Position numbers and translations under genes: made by a program. 64,000 nucleotides of DNA from Halanaerobiales bacterium (GTDB taxonomy: Bacteria; Bacillota; Halanaerobiia; Halanaerobiales; DTU029): assembly GCA_025451675.1 (NCBI GenBank), contig JANWJZ010000077.1, positions 1 to 64,000 of the forward strand, read 5' to 3'. The notes beneath the pieces were generated by a model. The model saw only the letters and a list, made by a program, of their open reading frames with translations. It made no database searches and was not told where the DNA came from. This document shows positions 25,471 through 33,183 of the stretch, piece after piece. Numbering within the stretch: the first letter of the stretch is position 1; each line of letters starts with the position of its first letter.

Positions 25471-26712
25471 ATGGGAAGAAGAGTAGTTATAACAGGATTG
25501 GGTGTAGTTTCTTCACTGGGTAATACTGTTGAGGAATTCTGGAATAATATCATTAATGGAAGATCAGGTATTAGCAGGATAAGTAAATTTGATGTTTCAG
25601 AATATCCCAGCCAGATTGCTTCGGAGATTAGAGATTTTAATCCTGATGAATTTATTTCCCCAAAGGATGCAAAAAGGCTTGCTCTATTTACTCAATATGC
25701 CATTTTTGCTGCCAAAAAGGCTCTGGAAGATGCCGGGCTGGAGATCAATGAAGAGAATGCTGATAAGGTAGGAGTATTGATCGGTTCCGGTATCGGTGGC
25801 ATTGAGGTACTGGAGGAACAGATAGAAAAGCTTATTACCAAAGGACCTAAAAGGGTTAGCCCCTTCTTTATTCCCATGATGATTTCCAATATGGCTTCCG
25901 GTAATGTTTCAATTTATACCGGGGCGAAAGGGCCCAATAGCAATGCAGTTACAGCCTGTGCCTCGGGGACTACAGCAATTGGCGAGGCCATGGAAATGAT
26001 CAAAAGGGGAGATGCCGATATTATGATTGCCGGTGGTACAGAAGCCTCTATAACACCTTCTGCCCTGGCAGGCTTTGGTAATATGAAGGCCCTAAGCACA
26101 AGGAATGATGAACCGGAAAAAGCCAGCCGCCCTTTTGATGCTGAACGGGATGGTTTTGTGATTGGGGAAGGTGGCGGTATCTTAATCCTGGAAGAATTGG
26201 AATCGGCCCGGAAGAGAGGGGCGAAAATATATGCAGAATTACTCGGTTACGGCAGTACAGGAGATGCCTATCACATGACCCAGCCGTCTCCGGGCGGGGA
26301 AGGGGCAGCCAGGGCCATGGAATTAGCCATAAGAAAAGCCGGTATAGCCAGAGAAGAGCTGGGTTATATTAATGCCCATGGTACCTCTACACCTCTGAAT
26401 GATAAACTGGAGACAAATGGGATAAAGACCGTATTTAAAGAGCATGCCTATAAATTAATGGTTAGCTCCACTAAATCCATGACGGGCCATTTGCTGGGAG
26501 CAGCCGGCGGTATAGAAGCAGTCATCTGTGCAAAAACCCTGAAAGAAGGGATTGTGCCACCGACCATTAATTATGAGAATCCTGATCCAGAATGTGACCT
26601 GGATTATGTTCCCAATGAGGCCAGAGAATACCCCGGGCTAAAGTATGTCATGAGCAATTCTTTTGGTTTTGGCGGGCAAAACGCCTGTCTGGTCCTGGGT
26701 AAATTTGAGTAA
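25471..26712 (+). CDS. fabF: 3-oxoacyl-ACP synthase II
   Basis: Main elongation condensing enzyme. 413 residues, as in Bacillus. Active-site Cys in [12 protein letters not shown] (about residue 164), His in [11 protein letters not shown] (about 304) and [12 protein letters not shown] (about 341). ATG 25471 after GGGTGGAG is preferred to GTG 25462. Followed by rnc, 13 bases after the stop. Confidence 0.97.
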   Translation: MGRRVVITGLGVVSSLGNTVEEFWNNIINGRSGISRISKFDVSEYPSQIASEIRDFNPDEFISPKDAKRLALFTQYAIFAAKKALEDAGLEINEENADKVGVLIGSGIGGIEVLEEQIEKLITKGPKRVSPFFIPMMISNMASGNVSIYTGAKGPNSNAVTACASGTTAIGEAMEMIKRGDADIMIAGGTEASITPSALAGFGNMKALSTRNDEPEKASRPFDAERDGFVIGEGGGILILEELESARKRGAKIYAELLGYGSTGDAYHMTQPSPGGEGAARAMELAIRKAGIAREELGYINAHGTSTPLNDKLETNGIKTVFKEHAYKLMVSSTKSMTGHLLGAAGGIEAVICAKTLKEGIVPPTINYENPDPECDLDYVPNEAREYPGLKYVMSNSFGFGGQNACLVLGKFE

Positions 26713-26725
26713 AGGGGTTTATACA

Positions 26726-27445
26726 ATGGCTTTGCTCCTGGATGAAAAACTAATTCAAGAACTGGAAAGAGAGATAGAAATAGAATTTCATGATAAACTT
26801 CTACTACAGAGGGCTTTAACCCATAAATCCTTCAGTAATGAGAATACTAATTTAGCATTACGGAATAATGAACGGCTGGAATTTCTCGGTGACTCTGTTC
26901 TAAGTATAGTTATAAGCAGCTATATTTTTCAAAATTTCCCCGATTATCCGGAAGGGGAACTGGCCAAGATGCGTTCTGTCATAGTCAGTGAGCCAAGCCT
27001 GGCGGATGTTGCCCGGAATATTAACCTGGGTAAGTATATCCTTCTAGGCAGGGGAGAGGACCTTTCTGGTGGACGGGATAGAAACTCTATTCTGGCTGAT
27101 ACTATGGAAGCAATAATAGCTGCAATTTATCTGGATAAAGGTATTGAGCAGGCCAGGTGTTTTATTATTAAACACTTTAAGGAAAAAATCGAAAAAGTGG
27201 AGAAGGGAGAATATATCCAGGATTATAAAACTATTTTACAGGAGATAATTCAGAAGGAAAGCCTTACCGGGCCTGTTTATGATGTTATCAGGGAGGATGG
27301 CCCTGATCATAACAAATTGTTTACAGTTCAGGTAAAGCACCAAGGCCGCTTACTGGGGATTGGTAAGGGTTATAGCAAGAAAGAAGCAGAACAGAATGCT
27401 GCCAGAGTAGCTTTAGAGAGTTTACAGGATAAGCTTCCGGGATAA
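26726..27445 (+). CDS. rnc: Ribonuclease III
   Basis: Double-strand-specific RNase that processes rRNA and structured mRNAs. 239 residues. Signature NERLEFLGDSVL near residue 48 with the catalytic acidic residues, and a second set near residue 120 (ADTMEAIIAA). A C-terminal double-stranded-RNA-binding domain runs from about residue 165 (DYKTILQEIIQ) to the KKEAEQNAARVAL helix. ATG 26726 follows AAAGGGG; a longer frame reaches into fabF without a site. fabF-rnc is a conserved clostridial pair. Confidence 0.97.
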   Translation: MALLLDEKLIQELEREIEIEFHDKLLLQRALTHKSFSNENTNLALRNNERLEFLGDSVLSIVISSYIFQNFPDYPEGELAKMRSVIVSEPSLADVARNINLGKYILLGRGEDLSGGRDRNSILADTMEAIIAAIYLDKGIEQARCFIIKHFKEKIEKVEKGEYIQDYKTILQEIIQKESLTGPVYDVIREDGPDHNKLFTVQVKHQGRLLGIGKGYSKKEAEQNAARVALESLQDKLPG

Positions 27446-27501
27446 TTTTTATCTTTTATTCATAAAGATATAATAAATGTTTATCCCGGGAGGTTTTTAA
27501 G

Positions 27502-27978
27502 ATGGGTTTTTTACAGAAGGTAGAAAAATTTTTTATTAACCTGACGGTCATTATTCTTATCCTTTTACTGACTGTCCAGATTCTGATGCGGAATGAAACT
27601 GCCTATAGTAAGCTGAAGGAAATGGAATTTTCAATCAGGAATATTATCCAGGAAGATGCGGTAATGCGAGTATTTGGATATAGAGAACTGGCTGAAGAGG
27701 GTTATATAGTCATAGAACTAATGCAGGATTATTCTTTACCCCAGGTCTGGCTGGTAAAAAACGGCCAGCGGGTGGCCAATTTTGCCGATGGTTCGGTGCG
27801 GATTAATGTTAGGGATGGTGACCTGTTGGTGCTGGACTGCAGCTTCTGTAATGAGGTCCTCTGGTTTGAAATCACAGATCTTTCAGCGAGCATCAAGACC
27901 TGGTACACCGGACAGATATACAGAATCCATGGGGAAGAGGAGAAACTCGGAGTAGTTCAGTTTTACGATAAACTATAG
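27502..27978 (+). CDS. Unknown membrane-anchored protein
   Basis: 158 residues, not recognised. An N-terminal membrane helix at about residues 12-29 (FINLTVIILILLLTVQIL) is followed by a charged stalk and a predicted beta-rich domain containing VWLVKNGQRVANFADG and INVRDGDLLVLDCSFCNEV. The strand-turn pattern and the paired Cys (DCSFC) hint at an extracytoplasmic small barrel, but no family is assigned. CGGGAGG precedes the ATG. It stands alone between rnc and the aro leader. Confidence 0.7.
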   Translation: MGFLQKVEKFFINLTVIILILLLTVQILMRNETAYSKLKEMEFSIRNIIQEDAVMRVFGYRELAEEGYIVIELMQDYSLPQVWLVKNGQRVANFADGSVRINVRDGDLLVLDCSFCNEVLWFEITDLSASIKTWYTGQIYRIHGEEEKLGVVQFYDKL

Positions 27979-27987
27979 CTAAAATAC

Positions 27988-28016
27988 TGGACAGTTAAAT
28001 TTTAATATGATAAAAT
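27988..28016 (+). promoter_or_regulatory. Promoter of the aroH operon
   Basis: -35 TGGACA (27988-27993), a 17-base spacer, -10 TAAAAT (28011-28016). It predicts an untranslated leader of about 100 bases. Confidence 0.6.
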
Positions 28017-28039
28017 ATTAAAAATTCCAGAAATATACT

Positions 28040-28118
28040 AACACCCTTACAGGCTGACTAGCCATAGTAATTTAAAGGGGTGTTTCCTTTTAATACTGGA
28101 GAAAAATCTGGTGGTGTT
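28040..28118 (+). promoter_or_regulatory. Structured 5' leader of aroH-aroF-tyrA-aroA
   Basis: Outer arms AACACCCTT (28040-28048) and AAGGGGTGTT (28075-28084) enclose a small hairpin GGCT/AGCC (28052-28063). The same left arm (AACACC) can instead pair with GGTGTT at 28113-28118, which is part of the aroH ribosome-binding region GGTGGTG. The two pairings exclude each other. No leader peptide rich in aromatic residues, and no T-box, was seen. Confidence 0.4.
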
Positions 28119-28123
28119 GATTT

Positions 28124-28504
28124 ATGAGAGCAATACGGGGTGCTATTACAGTAGAAAAAAATACCAGAGAAGATATACTGGAGGCCAGCGGTGAACTCTT
28201 AAAAGAGATAATTGAATTAAATGAGATAGAGACAGAAGAGCTAGTCAGTATATTATTTACTGCGACCACTGATCTGGACGCTGTATATCCAGCTGTGGCA
28301 GCCAGAGAGATGGGGCTGGACAGGGTCCCCCTGCTCTGTTTTCAGGAAATGGAGGTGCAGGGTTCACTGGCCAGGTGTATCCGGGTGCTGGTTTTCATTG
28401 ATAGAAAATCTCCCCAGGAGGAGATAAAACATGTTTATTTGAGGGAGGCAGTTAAGCTGCGTCCTGATTTATATATAAATAATGAGAAGGAGAGGAGAGA
28501 GTAG
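28124..28504 (+). CDS. aroH: Chorismate mutase, AroH type
   Basis: Chorismate to prephenate, the branch to Tyr and Phe. 126 residues, the trimeric Bacillus-type mutase. Starts MRAIRGAITVEKNTREDI; FTATTDLDAVYPAVAARE and VPLLCFQEMEVQGSL carry active-site residues; C-terminal VYLREAVKLRPDL. First gene of an aromatic amino acid operon behind a structured leader. Its end overlaps the possible extended start of aroF. Confidence 0.95.
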   Translation: MRAIRGAITVEKNTREDILEASGELLKEIIELNEIETEELVSILFTATTDLDAVYPAVAAREMGLDRVPLLCFQEMEVQGSLARCIRVLVFIDRKSPQEEIKHVYLREAVKLRPDLYINNEKERRE

Positions 28505-28505
28505 A

Positions 28506-29525
28506 ATGATTATAGTCATGAGGGATGATGCCACACAGGAAGAGATAAAACAGGTTATGGGCAGGGTGGAAGAGTTAGGATTTACTACCCATCCTTCCCG
28601 GGGAGCCAAAAAGATGATCATAGGGGTCATCGGTGACCTGAACCGCCAGGAATTGATGGATTCCCTGGGGGCTTTTCCAGGAATAGAAAAGCTGGTACCA
28701 ATTCTGGAACCTTATAAGTTAGCCGGGCGTACATTCAGAGAAGACCGTAGTGTAATTGAAATCAAGGAAGGCCTGAGCATTGGTGATAAAAAAATAATCA
28801 TCATGGCCGGCCCCTGTGCTGTTGAGAGTGAAGAGCAGATCCGCCTTACTGCTGAAAAGGTAAAGGAGGCGGGGGCCACTGTATTGCGGGGTGGCGCCTT
28901 CAAACCCAGGACTTCACCTTATAGTTTCCAGGGGCTGGAGGAAGAAGGGTTAAAGATTTTGCGCCGGGTAGCTAACGAGACAGGCCTTGCTGTAATAACA
29001 GAAGTGGTTGACCCCCGGGATGTAGAACTGGTGGGGAACTATACGGATATTTATCAGATTGGTGCCCGGAATATGCAGAATTTTTTCCTTTTGAGGGAAG
29101 TAGGGAAAACCAATAAGCCGGTCCTTTTAAAAAGGGGTTTATCTGCCACCTATAATGAATTCCTGATGGCTGCCGAGTATATAATGGCCGAGGGAAATTA
29201 CAATGTTATCCTATGTGAACGGGGAATCAGGACCTTTGAGACCTATACCAGGAATACCCTGGATCTGGTCAGTATCCCGGTATTAAAGAAATTAAGCCAT
29301 TTACCGGTAGTCATTGATCCCAGTCATGGTACCGGCCACTGGGATCTGGTGGCTCCAGCTGCCAGAGGTGCAGTTGCTATGGGTGCAGATGGTTTAATCA
29401 TTGAAGTACACCCTGATCCGACCAAAGCATTAAGTGATGGCCAGCAATCTTTGAAGGTTGAGAAGTTTGCCTTTTTGATGGAGGAAATAAAGAAACTGGC
29501 GCTGGCCGTGGAACGTGAGGTATGA
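28506..29525 (+). CDS. aroF: 3-deoxy-7-phosphoheptulonate (DAHP) synthase, type I-beta with N-terminal regulatory domain
   Basis: First committed step of the shikimate pathway: PEP plus erythrose 4-phosphate. 339 residues. An N-terminal ferredoxin-like regulatory domain covers about the first 70 residues; in related enzymes it mediates feedback inhibition by Tyr. The TIM-barrel catalytic domain shows AGPCAVESEEQ, GGAFKPRTSPYSFQG, KRGLSATYNEF and IDPSHGTGHWD. ATG 28506 follows GGAGAGA; a GTG-type extension to 28482 overlaps aroH. Ends overlapping tyrA. Confidence 0.95.
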   Translation: MIIVMRDDATQEEIKQVMGRVEELGFTTHPSRGAKKMIIGVIGDLNRQELMDSLGAFPGIEKLVPILEPYKLAGRTFREDRSVIEIKEGLSIGDKKIIIMAGPCAVESEEQIRLTAEKVKEAGATVLRGGAFKPRTSPYSFQGLEEEGLKILRRVANETGLAVITEVVDPRDVELVGNYTDIYQIGARNMQNFFLLREVGKTNKPVLLKRGLSATYNEFLMAAEYIMAEGNYNVILCERGIRTFETYTRNTLDLVSIPVLKKLSHLPVVIDPSHGTGHWDLVAPAARGAVAMGADGLIIEVHPDPTKALSDGQQSLKVEKFAFLMEEIKKLALAVEREV

Positions 29526-30400
29526 TGAATGTAGGAATAATTGGCCTTGGTTTAATGGGTAGTTCTCTGGCTCTGGCCATCAATAAATATTGCCAGGATA
29601 TTAATATCTATGGTTATGATAAAAACAGGGAAAACCTGGATTACGTTCTTAGTAATAGTATTATTACTGATGTTTTAAATAAAGACAGGCTTTCTGTTCT
29701 TGATCTTATATTTCTGGCGGTTCCTGTCAGGGCAAGCATAGAAGTAGTGGAAGAAATCAGGCCATATTTGAATGCAGAAAGGACTTTATTGACTGATCTG
29801 GGTAGTACAAAAAGCTATATCTGCAGGGAAATAAAGGAAAGGTTTCCAGATTTATATTTTATTGGTGGGCATCCCATGACTGGACGGGAGACCAGCGGCC
29901 CCTTTACTGCTGATGCGGATCTCTTTTTAAATAAAAGCTATCTGCTTATTTCTGACTCCGGCGGGAGGGACAGCAGGGAAGAAAAATTAATCCGGATCTT
30001 GGAAAGAATAGGGGCCAGGATTATTTTTATCGATAGTGAAAGACATGATGACCTGGTCGCCTTAACCAGTCATCTTCCACACCTTATTGCCACTGCCCTG
30101 ATGAATGAAGTCATAAAATATGAGAGGGAATTTCCTGAAATAAGCAAATTAATGGGGCAAGGTTTCCGGGATTTTACCAGAATAGCTGCTTCCAGCCCGG
30201 AAGTCTGGCGGGATATCTTTCTTACCAACCGGGAATTTATAATAGATAAAATTGACAGAATAATTAATGCCCTTCAATTTTTTAAAAACTCCCTTTTGCA
30301 GGAGGAAGAAAGGGAGTTAACAATTTTACTGGAAGCAGCCAGGGAAAAGAGGGCTTTATTGCAGAAAGAACTCTGGGAGGGGACGAATAATGTCCTTTGA
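29522..30400 (+). CDS. tyrA: Prephenate dehydrogenase
   Basis: Prephenate to 4-hydroxyphenylpyruvate, toward tyrosine. 292 residues. The NAD-binding VGIIGLGLMGSSLALA is at the N-terminus; GGHPMTGRETSG and LTSHLPHLIATAL contain the catalytic His and substrate residues. There is no C-terminal ACT domain, unlike Bacillus TyrA, so feedback may rest on AroF. Two adjacent ATG codons (29522, 29525) are possible starts. Confidence 0.94.
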   Translation: MMNVGIIGLGLMGSSLALAINKYCQDINIYGYDKNRENLDYVLSNSIITDVLNKDRLSVLDLIFLAVPVRASIEVVEEIRPYLNAERTLLTDLGSTKSYICREIKERFPDLYFIGGHPMTGRETSGPFTADADLFLNKSYLLISDSGGRDSREEKLIRILERIGARIIFIDSERHDDLVALTSHLPHLIATALMNEVIKYEREFPEISKLMGQGFRDFTRIAASSPEVWRDIFLTNREFIIDKIDRIINALQFFKNSLLQEEERELTILLEAAREKRALLQKELWEGTNNVL

Positions 30401-31688
30401 AACATTCCAGGCAAAAAGTTTGCGGGGAGAAATTACTATTCCCGGTGATAAGTCTATATCCCACCGGGCAATAATTTTATCCTCACTTGCTGAGGGGAAT
30501 AGTTATATAAAGGGTTTTCTGGAAAGTGATGATTGTTTACATACACTTAAGATCTTTCAGGACCTTGGTGTAGAGATTAGCAGAATAGAGCCGGGCTATT
30601 ATAAGGTAGAGGGTGTTGGCTTAAATGGTTTGAGGGAAGCCCGTAATGTCCTCTATTGCGGTAACTCCGGTACTACAGCAAGGCTTCTGGCGGGATTGTT
30701 ATCAGCGCAGAATTTTTATTCTGTACTTACCGGAGATAATTCCCTCAATGGAAGGCCGATGGACAGGATAATCAATCCCCTGGAAAAGATGGGAGCCCGA
30801 ATCTGGTCCAGGGAAAATAAATATCTTCCCCTAAGCATTATGGGTAGTCCATTAAAGGGAATCAATTATGAATTGCCTGTTGCCAGTGCCCAGTTGAAGT
30901 CTGCCCTGCTCCTGGCTGGCCTGTATGCCCAGGGAGACTTAAAAATAGTTGAACCTGAATATAGTCGGGACCATACAGAAAGGATGTTACAGGCCTTCGG
31001 CGTGGAGCTGGAAATAGATGGAAAAGAGATTACTTTAAGAAAAAGAGGGACACTTAAATTAGATGCACAGGAGATAGAGGTTCCTGGTGATTTGTCTTCT
31101 GCTGCTTTTTTTATAGCTGCTGCCTTAATTACACCAGATAGTGAAATCCTTATCAGGAATGTGGGCATCAACCCTACAAGGGACGGTTTCCTTAAAGTAA
31201 TACAGGAAATGGGGGCCAGTATAGAAATATTCAATATCAGGGAATATGCCGGTGAGCCCCTGGCCGATATATGGGTAATGAGCAGCAACTTAAAGGCAGT
31301 CAGCATTGAAGGAGATATTATTCCCCTTCTCATAGATGAATTACCCCTCCTGGCTATTCTGGCCACTCAGGCTGAAGGCAGAACCGTAATCAGGGATGCA
31401 GCTGAATTAAGGGTCAAGGAGAGTGATCGAATCACTGCTACAGTAGAGGGGTTAAGGAAATTGGGGGCCAGGGTGGAAGAACTGGCTGATGGTATGGTGA
31501 TTGAAGGGCCGGTGAGATTACAGGGTGGTGTGGAAATTGATTCATACTATGATCACCGGATCGCCATGTCTTTTATGGTAGCCGGTTTAGTGAGCCAGGA
31601 GTCATTCAGGATAAAGGAAGCGGAAGCTGTAAAGATTTCTTTTCCGGAATTCAGCACGATCTTAAAAAACTGTGTTAAAGCTAATTAA
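30390..31688 (+). CDS. aroA: 3-phosphoshikimate 1-carboxyvinyltransferase (EPSP synthase)
   Basis: Transfers the enolpyruvyl group of PEP to shikimate 3-phosphate. 432 residues, two-domain inverted barrel. Motifs: IPGDKSISHRAIILSSLAEG at the start, GNSGTTARLLAGLL near residue 90, and LRVKESDRI near 340. Its ATG lies 11 bases inside tyrA. Class I versus II with respect to inhibitor tolerance cannot be stated with confidence. Confidence 0.96.
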   Translation: MSFETFQAKSLRGEITIPGDKSISHRAIILSSLAEGNSYIKGFLESDDCLHTLKIFQDLGVEISRIEPGYYKVEGVGLNGLREARNVLYCGNSGTTARLLAGLLSAQNFYSVLTGDNSLNGRPMDRIINPLEKMGARIWSRENKYLPLSIMGSPLKGINYELPVASAQLKSALLLAGLYAQGDLKIVEPEYSRDHTERMLQAFGVELEIDGKEITLRKRGTLKLDAQEIEVPGDLSSAAFFIAAALITPDSEILIRNVGINPTRDGFLKVIQEMGASIEIFNIREYAGEPLADIWVMSSNLKAVSIEGDIIPLLIDELPLLAILATQAEGRTVIRDAAELRVKESDRITATVEGLRKLGARVEELADGMVIEGPVRLQGGVEIDSYYDHRIAMSFMVAGLVSQESFRIKEAEAVKISFPEFSTILKNCVKAN

Positions 31689-31710
31689 ATCATGGTTAAT
31701 TATTATCTTA

Positions 31711-31783
31711 ATAAGGAGGATTTTCCGCACAGTAAATAGAATATAGAATTGAACAAAAAATAGAATATAGATTGAACAAAAAA
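31711..31783 (+). repeat. Orphan Shine-Dalgarno and tandem duplication before cmk
   Basis: A 24-base unit starting TAGAATATAGAATTGAAC (31737-31760) is repeated directly with one base deleted (31761-31783). Just upstream, AAGGAGG (about 31713-31719) has no start codon at usable distance. The duplication may have displaced the original start region of cmk, leaving the older ribosome-binding site behind. Confidence 0.6.
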
Positions 31784-31799
31784 AGGAGCTGGTGTGTAT

Positions 31800-32477
31800 A
31801 TGGGAAAAGTTATAGCAATAGATGGACCAGCAGGTGCAGGTAAGAGCACTATTTCCAGATTACTGGCCAGGAAGCTAGGCTATAGATACCTGGATACAGG
31901 TGCCATGTACCGGGCCATAACCTATCTGGCCTTAGAACAGGGGATCGATATTCATGATACAGAAGAAATTGTCCAGTTAAGCAGAAATATAGACCTGAAT
32001 ATTACCCCGCCTGATGAAAATAATGTCAGTCATGTTTTTATCAATGGGAGAGATGTGACTGACAGGCTCAGGACAAAAGAAGTGGATTTAAATGTTTCTA
32101 CTGTAGCAAAAAACAGAGCTGTACGGGAACTGATGACTGAAATGCAGAGAAATATTGCCAGGAGCGGTAATATTATTTTGGATGGTAGGGATATTGGTAC
32201 CCGGGTACTGCCTGATGCAGATTTTAAATTTTTTATTACTGCCTCGCTGGAGGAGCGGGCCAGGAGAAGATGGAAAGAGTTAAAGGACAAAGGACTGGAA
32301 GTCAGTTTAGCCGAAATAGAGAAAGAGATTGCGGAGAGGGATTTAGAGGATTCTACCAGAGAGATTGCACCCCTGGTTAAAGCTGAAGATGCCATTTTAA
32401 TTGATACCAGCCATCTTTCTATTCCAGAAGTACTGGATAAATTACTCTCTTACATAAAGGATGAAGAAAATGATTAA
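31800..32477 (+). CDS. cmk: Cytidylate kinase
   Basis: Phosphorylates CMP and dCMP. 225 residues. P-loop GPAGAGKSTISRLLA, DTGAMYRA, and DGRDIGTRVLP are all typical. ATG 31800 (11 bases after AAGGAG) or GTG 31794 (five bases) could be the start; both keep the P-loop intact. cmk-plsC-ispH-S1 is a conserved clostridial order. Confidence 0.96.
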   Translation: MGKVIAIDGPAGAGKSTISRLLARKLGYRYLDTGAMYRAITYLALEQGIDIHDTEEIVQLSRNIDLNITPPDENNVSHVFINGRDVTDRLRTKEVDLNVSTVAKNRAVRELMTEMQRNIARSGNIILDGRDIGTRVLPDADFKFFITASLEERARRRWKELKDKGLEVSLAEIEKEIAERDLEDSTREIAPLVKAEDAILIDTSHLSIPEVLDKLLSYIKDEEND

Positions 32478-33057
32478 TGTTCTGTATATTGTTGCTGCCT
32501 TTCTGTTTAGATTATTCTTTAAAGTCTTCTGCCGCTGGGAAGTGAAGGGCAGGGAAAATATACCTGAAGCTGGTAGGCTGGTTATAATGGCAAATCATAT
32601 TACCTATCTGGATCCACCAATAATAGGTTGTATATCAAAACGCAGGATACATTTTATGGCTAAAGAAGAATTGTTTAGAGTACCGATACTGGGATACTTG
32701 CTGAGAAAAATAGGGCAAATTCCGGTGAAGAGGGGAAGGCCCGACCGCACAGCCCTGAAACAGGCTCTTGCTATCCTGGAACAGGAGAAAGTTCTGGGCA
32801 TTTTCCCGGAAGGGACGACCAAAGGCCACAAGGATAAATTAGGCAAGGCAAAATCAGGTTCCATTTTAATACCCATCGAGGGCAAGAGCCCGGTATTACC
32901 TGTAGGTATAAAATTCAGAGGCACCAAACTAAAAGTATCCATTGGTAAGGTCTTTTATTTGGATCAGTACTATGACCGGAAACTGAGCAGGGAAGAGAGA
33001 GAAGAAGTTGGGGAGTATATAATGAGTAAAATCCAGGCAGAGCTGGATACACTTTAA
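32470..33057 (+). CDS. plsC: 1-acyl-sn-glycerol-3-phosphate acyltransferase
   Basis: Second acylation in phospholipid synthesis. 195 residues. An N-terminal hydrophobic helix (about 1-18) anchors it to the membrane. Acyltransferase motif NHITYLDPP (HxxxxD) near residue 40 and FPEGTTKGHKDKLGKAKSG near 118. ATG 32470, inside the end of cmk, is preferred because the earlier ATG 32461 abuts the ribosome-binding AAAGG. Confidence 0.93.
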   Translation: MINVLYIVAAFLFRLFFKVFCRWEVKGRENIPEAGRLVIMANHITYLDPPIIGCISKRRIHFMAKEELFRVPILGYLLRKIGQIPVKRGRPDRTALKQALAILEQEKVLGIFPEGTTKGHKDKLGKAKSGSILIPIEGKSPVLPVGIKFRGTKLKVSIGKVFYLDQYYDRKLSREEREEVGEYIMSKIQAELDTL

Positions 33058-33183
33058 AATACAAATTTATAAAAATAAAGCAGGATTATAAAGATGTATG
33101 GCGAAAAGGTATATTGATGCATTAATTACAGTACTCTGGATATACTAGTGAAAAAGCATGTTTTTCCTGGGGAGGTTGACAGT

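Noticed and set aside
28020-28123. T-box or classical attenuator for the aro operon
   Set aside because: The leader is only about 100 bases, with no AGGGUGGNACCGCG-like element, no leader peptide and only a weak T-run.
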